The notes below the pieces were generated by a model, which saw only the letters and a program-made list of their open reading frames with translations, did no database searches and was not told the DNA's origin. From Phytophthora sp. 'mugwort' (lineage: Eukaryota > Oomycota > Peronosporomycetes > Peronosporales > Peronosporaceae), in assembly GCA_033558025.1 (NCBI GenBank), contig JAUCEF010000007.1, forward strand, positions 6,758,001 through 6,822,000: DNA of 64,000 bases, written 5' to 3'. Shown here in pieces: positions 57,047-64,000 of this stretch (positions are counted from its first letter, which is position 1; each line of letters begins with the position of its first letter). The translations under genes were made by a program, and so were the position numbers.

Positions 57047-57966
57047 TTACGTGACCTGTCGTCCGTTGATAGCGTCGTCAGATCTCGCGTGGACCAGCTC
57101 CAGAGCGTCCTCTACGCTGCGGTTATCGGTTTCCCCACGATGTCCTAGAACATCGACTCGCTGGTGCTCTAAGTCTTCATGGCGCCACTGATCTTGCATT
57201 TTCCTGAGATGGAACACCATCGCCCAAATAGCCCGTACATCCTCCGCACCCATGAAGCCCTTGACGTTCTAGACATAGGCGGCTCGGAGCTGCTGGCATG
57301 GTCGATCTCTCTTCGCGCTGCATCTAGCCGCCTGCAGAAGAAAGCAAAGGCATAGCATGTGAATCTCAGGACGACGTACTCGCACTTCTCGGCAAGGTGT
57401 CGCAACAGCCTGATGAGCTGCTGCTGCGTCAACGCGCGTAAAAGAAAGAATTGCAGCATTGGATGTGACACATGGTCTATTGAACAAACCCACAGCACTA
57501 GACAACAACATCCCGAAGCGCCAGAGCAAGGCAGCCAGCGCGCGCGTAAACGTGCCTCGAAGGCACTAGCACCGGTGTGGTTGGAGTGGTTCACCGCTGT
57601 GCCACGAATTTATGAATCGTCATCCGTTAGTAAAGCAATCCGTCATGTGTCCAGGCACGCAGTGTCGTACATAATGTTTTGCTTACCTTCGGCTTCAAGC
57701 TGGACCCAGCGTCGTCCGGATACAACACCGAAGAACTTGCTCTAGGAGTTGAAGCGGAGAAACGCACGCTGGAATTCATGGCAGCTCAGGGCTCACTTGC
57801 CGTTGCGGTCGACTCTGTCGTCAAAACTATGCGCGCACTGCAAAAGACTGGCCACCTAAATAACCTTCTTGACCCGAATCGAGAGCGATACTTCGAAGGC
57901 GATATCCAACGCCGACGACAGCCATCTCGCCGTTTCTCCGCATATCCTAGTTGTTGGCAGTCATAA
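57047..57966 (+). pseudogene. Oomycete repeat-associated ORF of unknown type
   Basis: Readable plus-strand blocks: LQSVLYAAVIGFPT, LILHFPEMEHHRPNSPYI, a Lys-rich part, APVWLEWFTAVPRIYESSS, GFKLDPASSGYNTEELALG, and EFMAAQGSLAVAVDSVVKTMRALQKTGHLN. From general knowledge, this order of blocks occurs in a large oomycete repeat-borne gene family of unknown function; the match is from memory. Frameshifts and stops break it. The stretch 56481-57046 shows nothing assignable. Confidence 0.4.
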
Positions 57967-58073
57967 CAGACAGAACGAAAATCAGTATGACATGCAATAC
58001 GTACTGTTTAGTGTGAAGGTTTTGCGCAATATTAGCCAGCTTACATAATAAAACAAATACACAGCATAAAGAG

Positions 58074-58150
58074 TCGAAGCCCACGTTCGGAATTGAACCA
58101 ATCCCACAGGCCTAAAGGCCTGGCGGTCAACCATTCGAGCTCCGTGGCAC
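58074..58150 (-). other. tRNA-like sequence (degenerate)
   Basis: The minus strand has a D-arm-like GAGCTCGAATGGTTGACC, a CAGGC/GCCTG stem around CTTTAG, a T-arm-like GGTTCAATTCC and 3' CGTGGGC pairing with 5 of 7 bases of the expected acceptor strand. The anticodon loop is only six nt with a good stem, and would read TTA. It is therefore more likely a tRNA pseudogene or tRNA-derived repeat head than a working tRNA. Confidence 0.3.
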
Positions 58151-58664
58151 GGGGTTATTCATCTGTTAGTCGCAGTACGGACGCTTGCGTTCACGCAAGG
58201 CAGCACCCAGCCAAGCACGAGGCACGCAGCCCACCGCCAGACCCAACGCGCGGCGCGCGGTCCTACCTCCAGTCCAGAAAGCTGGTCAACACCTGCAGTC
58301 AGTCCAGTACGCGCCACTCAGCCCAACGCGCCACTCAGCCCAGCACAGCACCTATAGATATATCACTAGGTCAGACAACACAGCACAAGCAACACAGCTC
58401 ACGCAACATGGGAAACACAGCAACAGCACAGGTTAGCCCACTACAGGCAGCACGGAATAACCCACCACAGCAGATTACTGGCGTCTTCGGACGGCGTGGC
58501 ACGAGTGGGCTGGATTGTTCGTCGGGGGTAGCGAAAGAATTCTAACAGCAAGGATAAAAGCTGGTAAACCGAAAACCTAAATACCGTTTCTACGGGTATT
58601 AGTTGGAAGCAGTCCAACCGAGTTGGAATTTTTACGTTATGGCCTTCAGTAAACATCTCGCTTG

Positions 58665-58778
58665 GAATTTCTCCAAAACACGATAGGTTCCAATCTAACG
58701 ATGCGAGTTTCCACTTGAGGAATCCAACGGCCCCAAACCGAATTATTTTTAAAATACGGACCCCAAAGCGGATCCACC
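58665..58778 (-). repeat. Right terminal inverted repeat of the MULE
   Basis: Reverse complement of the left repeat at 52539-52649, ending in CGGATCCACC. The stretch 58779-59231 to its right holds no gene. Confidence 0.85.
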
Positions 58779-59231
58779 CTCTTTAATTAATATAGCGCTG
58801 AAAAAATATCATTTACAATTATCAGGACGCAGAATTTCGCTTCGCAGGTCCAATTAACCCCCAACTGAGTCAAATCGCGTTTGGCCAGGTCGAGACGTTT
58901 ATGTCGCTCAGAATGGAGCGCAGATGGCTCGCAGGGATACTACTCTTTTCGATGGTGTGCTGAGTTCGCAATTTAATTAATGGCTTACTAGCATTGTTTT
59001 GCTCACGCCGACTTATATTCATCCAAAGTTAGGTGGACCAGAGACGTTCACGTAGATTTTTTTATCGTTGTTGCTTTGAGAGCCATAACATTCGTCAGCA
59101 ATACTACAAACTATACTACTACTATTTGGTACGAGCTCCATTCACAAAAGTACGTATATAAGTTAAAGATCCAACCTTACTGCCGGTTCCGGGAGATGAA
59201 GGAAAAGGTTCGAGCAGATACGCGACCACCA

Positions 59232-59903
59232 TCACACCGTCGGCAGATTCTCCACTGAGGTGGATACACTCAGTCCCATCGGTGGCAATGAGAACGCGAC
59301 CGCCTTCTCCCGTAGCTTCTTGCTCACTTTGTTCCCTACCATCTTTACCGCCTGTGCTCTGCCAAAAAGCGCCCTAGGCACTGCCACTGCAGCTGCTGCT
59401 GCCGCAGTGGCTCGCAGCTTCTTCGGTCGCCCACCTTCTTGCATGGTCGACTCAGGTACCGCCGTCTGCAGTACCATCTGCAAGGCCTTGTACTGCGTCT
59501 CGAAGAAGACCTCGAGTTCGTCAGGCGCAAGACCAAGCGTCTTGTGCTGCGGTTCCCCCCAGTAGTTGCGCTGCCAGGCGTGGATGGCGTTGCCCCAAGC
59601 CTTACGCTCACCCCACGTGGGTGCGCTCATCACCAGCAGCACAGGCGTCCCGTAGACCAACACTCTACCGTCTCTGATCCTTGAACGCTGCAGCCTCACC
59701 GAAAAGCTGTAGGGGCAGCCGCGGCCGTCCACGTCCGGGATGCCTCGAACCTTCAGTCTGGAACGCGAGAGGATAACCTCGCGCACCATCACGCCGCGGT
59801 CCCGCTTGGTATAAAACTGCAGTTTCCCCTCGCCTAACACGCAATAGTAGATGTGGCTGCGGCGGCCCTCGTCGTGCAGCAGCAGAAAGCCCTCCTTGGA
59901 CAT
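59232..59903 (-). CDS. PH-domain protein
   Basis: A 223-residue intronless ORF, start ATG at 59903-59901. Residues 1-115 have the pattern of a pleckstrin homology domain: GFLLLHDEGRRSHIYYCVL (strands 1-2), GKLQFYTKRDRG, REVILSRSRLKVRGI, a middle beta region, and the C-terminal helix WGNAIHAWQRNYW with the conserved Trp. The rest is a linker, an Ala run (residues ~165-172) and a basic tail (VSKKLREKAV). Such a domain usually binds phosphoinositides or proteins at membranes; the ligand is unknown. There is no signal peptide or membrane helix, so it is probably cytosolic. An initiator-like motif lies 27 nt upstream. It is divergent from the decayed p24 copy, their starts about 160 bp apart. Confidence 0.75.
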   Translation of the reverse strand: MSKEGFLLLHDEGRRSHIYYCVLGEGKLQFYTKRDRGVMVREVILSRSRLKVRGIPDVDGRGCPYSFSVRLQRSRIRDGRVLVYGTPVLLVMSAPTWGERKAWGNAIHAWQRNYWGEPQHKTLGLAPDELEVFFETQYKALQMVLQTAVPESTMQEGGRPKKLRATAAAAAAVAVPRALFGRAQAVKMVGNKVSKKLREKAVAFSLPPMGLSVSTSVENLPTV

Positions 59904-59929
59904 GGGTCTCAGTACCCGCTACTGACTCT

Positions 59930-59938
59930 GACAAATGA
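59930..59938 (-). promoter_or_regulatory. Oomycete initiator-like motif of the PH gene
   Basis: The minus strand reads TCATTTGTC, fitting the TCATTYY initiator core with one deviation at the last position, 27 nt upstream of the start codon. It supports an intact promoter for the PH-domain gene. Confidence 0.45.
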
Positions 59939-60022
59939 TGCACGCTTTGCCGGGATGGAGGGACATACTAAGTGCTAGTCAACCTGCTGACTTGGGTCCA
60001 GTATGCAACATCTCAGTGATTA

Positions 60023-60038
60023 TTTCCGCCCAATCAGC
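60023..60038 (+). promoter_or_regulatory. CCAAT-box segment upstream of the p24 pseudogene
   Basis: TTTCCGCCCAATCAGC, identical to the segment upstream of the intact p24 gene (8087-8102, minus). Here it lies in the ~160-bp space shared with the divergent PH gene, which may explain why it is conserved although the p24 copy is dead. Confidence 0.5.
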
Positions 60039-61080
60039 ATCAGATACGACCACAGACAGGTATCCATCCGCTGCTGCTGCTGAGCGCCATCGACGCGGCG
60101 GACGCGCTGTATTTCAACGTGCAGAAGGAGCTGCGGCATTTAGCTGCGCTGCTGTGCCGATTGGATGGAATATAATGAGGCGGTTGGCTGCTATATAATG
60201 ATTGGGCAGGACAATGAGACGACTTCCGAGCCGTATACTGGTCTCCAGAAACAGCGATGTCATGATGGATGTCGAACGAGAATGAACAGGGCGGGGGCTC
60301 TGTGATGATTGAGGGAGACGGCTGAGCGTAGAAAACATTTCGTGGTGTTTTACCAGCCGGATGGAGCAAAGGCGAGGACGAGTAGAAGTTCGTGAAGATG
60401 GAGTCGACCGGTCAGAATGCGGGTCCTTACTGGTATTTGAGGCTATTGGGTGCTGGGATGGTGACATGTTGTTGGCGAAAAAAGGAGTTATATTGTTCAT
60501 GGCGGGGTGAACGGACGTCACTGGGTCTTCGTTGACCTTGACTCGTCTAATTACGCGCCCCCGACGACGTGTCGATGGTCATATAGAGGATTTGTGTGTT
60601 TTGGTTTATGGAGCTAGTGCCTGATAGTGAATGTGCTGCATGCGATTCACGTTGAAGCTTAGTATGGGGAAGTGCCATTATGAATATCAAAATCGATGGT
60701 GGATGTGTTTGCTAGGATTCGCGTTGAAGCTGAATTTGGGCCAAGTCATGAGGAGTATCAGAATCAAGTAGAACCAGATGGACCACCTGGAAATCGCCAA
60801 GCTCAGTGACCGTGAGACCGCTATCGCAAACCAATGCTACACTAACGTTAGATGACGATCAGTAACAATGTGTGTACCATTTTCAGGTCTGACTGCTGGG
60901 GCGAGTTTTGTCTTTGTAGTGACGCTAAATCGAGAGCAACAACCAACGTGCAACTTGTGTATATGTGTGCAGGCAAGATTTCGGCTAGATCTAACTATGA
61001 CATATTGTGGAAATTTCTGTAGCGTTGGTCTTGAGTTGATTATTTTTTTCACTTCATCAGTTTGTGTGAAGTGAAAGTGA
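60023..61080 (+). pseudogene. Decayed second copy of the p24/TMED gene, introns retained
   Basis: Aligns by eye with the intact p24 gene through promoter, exons and introns. Exon 1 remnant 60061-60130 (ALYFNVQKE preserved); exon 3 about 60349-60420; exon 4 60484-60578 (DSSNYA preserved); exon 5 60716-60850 (FALKL, HEEYQN); exon 6 about 60915-60975. The start codon is lost (ATCC), the first donor GT is CT, and the exon 2 region carrying the conserved Cys is deleted or scrambled. Exons 3 to 5 have stops and indels. A 72-bp tandem duplication repeats the start of exon 5 (60644 and 60716). Retained introns show DNA-level duplication, not retroposition. No C-terminal KKKLV exon can be read. Confidence 0.85.
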
Positions 61081-61508
61081 ACCAATCGAAACACCTCCTC
61101 ATGACAGCTCGTTGTAAAGCAAGATGCCGATCTTCACGCATACAATGAAGTGACCAACGGTCAGATAGTGTCTATTTTATGAACCAAGCCGAAAAGCGGC
61201 AGAAAATGATGAAGAAACAACGACAGGAAGAAAAGACGATGAGAGGTCTGCAACATTTTGAAAGGGGATTAACGAATAATGTATGCTTATTGCTAGAAAA
61301 GTTTTAGACCTAATGTTTATTATATTTAGTAAATCAGTCGAATTCAATCTCCTTCACACTATTGCCCTTCCTCTGTTTCGTTTTTCTCATTGCTTAACAT
61401 AAGTCGGCCATAACTAGACTGGTGTATCATTGGCAGAAATGATTTAACTGTATAGCTGTATGGGTACATTTTTACCAGGTCGCCGACGAGTAAATGGAGG
61501 TCGTCTGG
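61081..61508. other. Intergenic between p24 pseudogene and piggyBac end
   Basis: AT-rich, no gene. A Lys/Gln/Arg-rich short reading frame at about 61180-61250 is not supported by context. Confidence 0.5.
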
Positions 61509-64000
61509 TTAACCCCTTGGTTCCCGGAATTGTGGGTACCAAACGTCGAAAGTACGGTACTTTTATGTCGTATCTTACGCCATAACCAAGTCATTTAATT
61601 TTTTATTGAACATAGCCAACCGGCGGATAGGTATATAAAGTCTCAACAGGTATAGCTGACAATATCGTAAGTTATACACCACAAATGCTCTCTATGTGCT
61701 ATCAATGTCGTAACATCCTACGGTTCACAAAAAGGTAGTGCAAAAGCATTGTACAATGAGTCCAGACAGGTGATAAAGACTATACGATAGAAGCACAAGC
61801 TCAAGAAACAGTAAGTTACGATGTGACAAAAGCAAACAGTCATCTTTTCTATCCTCACCGTATGAGCGTACGCATTGCTCAATCTTGGCTTTGGTCATTC
61901 ACGTTTTCACCATCCTCGACATCAGCGTCTTCACCGTCAATGTGCAGCTCTCGACGCGTCGATCTACGCTTTCCCGCTTTTTGACCAGGTCGCCGTAATA
62001 CCGCTTTCTTGTCCAAGGTGGCCGCAATCGCTTGGCCGCAGTCAAATTCATCGTGCCAGATGGCGAAACAGGTTCTTAGTATGCCGTTGTTGTCGAGGCG
62101 TATTTTATTGCAGAGCCAACACTTGGCGTCGTCCACGGAGCAGCACTCACAAAACCATGTCGTTGCAAAAGCCTTCTTCTTACGGTCCACTCGTAAAGGG
62201 CGCACAGTTTGCACGACCGTAGGCGGTGTTTTTGTACGCCGCTAATGGTCACCCAATCTTCAGACTGTTCCAGAGCGTGTGTGAGCCGTATAGATGTCCT
62301 TTTCCGCTTATTACTTCCGGGATGCGGAATAACGACGACACCAGCAAAATCAGCAGCCTTGAGCTGCAGAATTTGGTTCTGCAGAACAGCGTACCAATCT
62401 GCACGAGTTATTGCAGTAGTCCCAGCGATTCTTGCAGCCTCCCTGTGTGAAATATATGCATTCACTAACTCCAAATCGACGAAGCCTACAAATAGGCTCT
62501 TGTAGTACTTCGTAAATTTCGTAGACGTCCGCAAAGAAAACGTCCGGAGGCAGAGTTGATTGTAAACATCAACTCCGCTCATCCACCGTTGATAATCATT
62601 GACGGCAATCGGGCACGGCACAGTAATCGTGCCCACCTGTTTGATATTTCGGTTGATGGCCGACGCCGCTATTACGGACCCGGTGCATAGGTACTGCACC
62701 GGCTTGCGGTCCCACCAGTTGAACGCTACCATGGTCGGAACCGCGAGAAAACGAGAAGCTGCTGCGCGGGATTGCCACAGGCCGTGTCTTTCTCCTTTCA
62801 CTGATGCTTTTGTCAAGCCCGAGTCGATCGGTCATAATAGAACCGATCACGTACACATTCATGCCTAGGTGTTCGATCCCAAGAAGGATCGAAGGTAAAA
62901 TCGGTCCACGACGACTAAGTGCCACGGGTGCCGGGCAGTGGTATTTATAATGACTTTCAGTTGCGACAACTGCCGCGGCATCTCTCTTGTGTCGAATAAG
63001 CTTTCACCATCTCCTGCATTACGCTTGCCAGCGTACATTTCGAATCTAGTAAGTTACGGCATACGAAGTTAGAAATCAGTTCACGGTGTAGTAAGGGACG
63101 ACATAGAATGCATACCTGTGACAATAAGCAGATCTCGAATCACATATCATAAACATTTTTGACCCATAACGGTGAGGTTTATGAGGCATAAACATACGGT
63201 TCGTATTGCGCCTTGCCGTGAAGGGAAGCACTCCTTCGTCAAAGGAGAACACACTTGGAAGAGACCAGCCAGACTTGTCCACGATGGGACGGAGTTTCCA
63301 GACTTATTGTGAGTGCGCATGGACTCGCTGTCCATGAAATGTAAGTCGGGTAATATATCTTGGCACCGGTTACGCCCCATGAACCGTCCGAAGGTTCCAG
63401 CAGGAACCGCCCCATCTTCGGACATAGATCAATGAGCCGGAAAGCGGCGGTTTTGTGGACAGAGCATTCGAGCGATGGGTAGGCCGAGAACGTGCAAGAT
63501 CTCATAGGTCTCATACGGAGAGGTTGCTCTCAAGCGCCGACGGATTTGCGTCAGCGTCTCGCGAGGTCGATCGCCTTGCTTGGCAAGAACAGCGCGAGCA
63601 CGCCGTTCTGATTGCTGATGACTGTATCGGTTCGTCTCAATGCTTATCATAAACCACAACGACTTCGGCATGACGTAGAAGAAGGTAAGGAGCGGCAAAT
63701 TACAAAGCGCAGCAGATCAGACACAGGCTGAGCCTCTTCGACGCCCTATCCCGGATAAGCGGCCATGTTTTCCTCAAAAACCGGAGCTGCAGGTGTCCAC
63801 TGCATTGCACGCAATGAGTTAGCTCGAAGGGAGAAGTGAAGCGACAAACTTTTCGTCTAGCTGCACCGCGTCGTCCTCCGACATGACGTCATCGTCGTCG
63901 CTTCCAGACCTCAGGCTTTTATAGTCTGCGCCGTCATCATATATCTCCTATTCGTCGCTCCTTCCCGAACTAAAACTTTCGTGGGCGCTCATGATCTCGT
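61509..64000 (-). mobile_element. piggyBac-type element, left end at TTAA, right end outside window
   Basis: TTAA at 61509-61512 is followed by CCCCTTGGTTCCC, fitting the piggyBac rule of a TTAA target with ends beginning CCC. The element's transposase remnant reads on the minus strand from the window edge toward this end. The opposite end is not in the window, so the assignment of the left boundary rests on motif and position. Confidence 0.6.
61879..63992 (-). pseudogene. piggyBac-like transposase remnant (DDE_Tnp_1_7)
   Basis: Starts at an ATG at 63992-63990 with an acidic leader (SDDDDVMSEDD) broken by a TAG. The core follows in pieces: RYSHQQSERRARAVLAKQ and YEILHVLGLPIARMLCPQ (63660-63450), FMGRNRCQDILPDLHFMDS (63380-63330), VFSFDEGVLP with the first catalytic Asp (63255-63225), HRYGSKMFMICDSRSAYC, SILLGIEHLGMNVYVIG with a damaged second Asp region (62895-62845), and VAFNWWDRKPVQYL with the third (62735-62695). 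SGVDVYNQL and KYYKSLFVGFVDLELVNAYI (62580-62450) come next, then after a frameshift near 62200 a Cys-rich end (CECCSVDDAKCWLCNK). Not functional as read. Confidence 0.8.

Larger units (their letters stand above)
52539..58778. mobile_element. Mutator-like element with ~110-bp terminal inverted repeats
   Basis: Long inverted repeats bound a 6.24-kb segment that encodes a decayed MULE transposase. The left repeat, starting GGGGATCCG, spans 52539-52649; the right spans 58665-58778, with about 85% matching by eye, including a shared TATTTTAAAAATAATTCGG and GTTGGATTCCTCA. Long TIRs are typical of MULEs. A convincing 9-bp target duplication is not visible. Inside are also a Crypton-like recombinase fragment (minus), a small Cys/His ORF (minus), an unassigned repeat ORF (plus) and a tRNA-like sequence. 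Confidence 0.7.

Noticed and set aside
58074..58150. Functional tRNA gene
   Set aside because: Acceptor stem has two mismatches, the anticodon loop is six nt, and the anticodon would be TTA (stop).
1..64000. CRISPR arrays, prokaryotic operons or defence systems
   Set aside because: The tandem repeats are coding or microsatellite; gene structure, introns and transposons are eukaryotic.
1..64000. RXLR or Crinkler effector genes
   Set aside because: No ORF with a signal peptide followed by an RXLR/EER or LFLAK-type motif was found; the only clear secretion signals are those of the p24 and giant repeat proteins.

Overview
The window looks like genomic DNA of a Phytophthora-type oomycete. Supporting signs are long intron-poor genes, one gene with six introns of 60-94 nt, oomycete initiator-like TCATTYY motifs just upstream of start codons, a giant secreted Cys/Thr/Ser repeat protein of the kind found in these organisms, and a dense set of decayed transposons typical of oomycete genomes (Gypsy, Copia, LINE, DIRS-like, mariner-like, MULE, Crypton, piggyBac, hAT). 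No prokaryotic operon, CRISPR array or defence system is present. The organism assignment is inferred from style and protein families; no search was run.

Bases 1-18,000 are a compact gene block free of recognisable transposons. It holds the 3' part of an Asn/Gly-repeat multi-pass membrane protein gene (+), a Mnn1/GT71-like glycosyltransferase (-), a seven-exon p24/TMED cargo-receptor gene (-) that is not visible as one ORF and was assembled here from splice sites, and a 2,981-residue secreted repeat protein with a C-terminal GPI-type signal (-). The glycosyltransferase, p24 protein and repeat protein all belong to secretion or cell-surface biology, but nothing shows that they are co-regulated.

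Bases 19,400-58,800 are a nested transposon graveyard. In order: a Gypsy element (19.4-26.9 kb) with an 811-bp hAT-type element inside its 5' LTR; unassigned decayed sequence; a LINE with both ORFs (29.6-35.0 kb); fragments with RNase H and DIRS-like reverse transcriptase flanking strong hairpins (36-39.5 kb); a mariner-like transposase (41.5-42.3 kb, -); a decayed unrecognised gene (44.8-46.1 kb, -); two Copia elements in opposite orientation (47.25-48.3 kb and 49-52.5 kb), one carrying a perfect 59-bp palindrome; and a 6.2-kb Mutator-like element (52.5-58.8 kb) bounded by ~110-bp inverted repeats with several passenger sequences.

Bases 59,200-64,000 return to host sequence: a PH-domain protein gene (-), divergent from a second, decayed copy of the p24 gene (+) that keeps intron sequence and promoter, and then a piggyBac-type element whose left end sits at a TTAA site and which runs off the window.

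The most informative observation is the pair of p24 loci, intact at 7-8 kb and dead at 60-61 kb in inverted orientation. It records a DNA-level duplication followed by loss of one copy. No unambiguous new biological system was found; the giant repeat protein, the higher-order Asn/Gly repeat and the passenger-rich MULE are the best leads.
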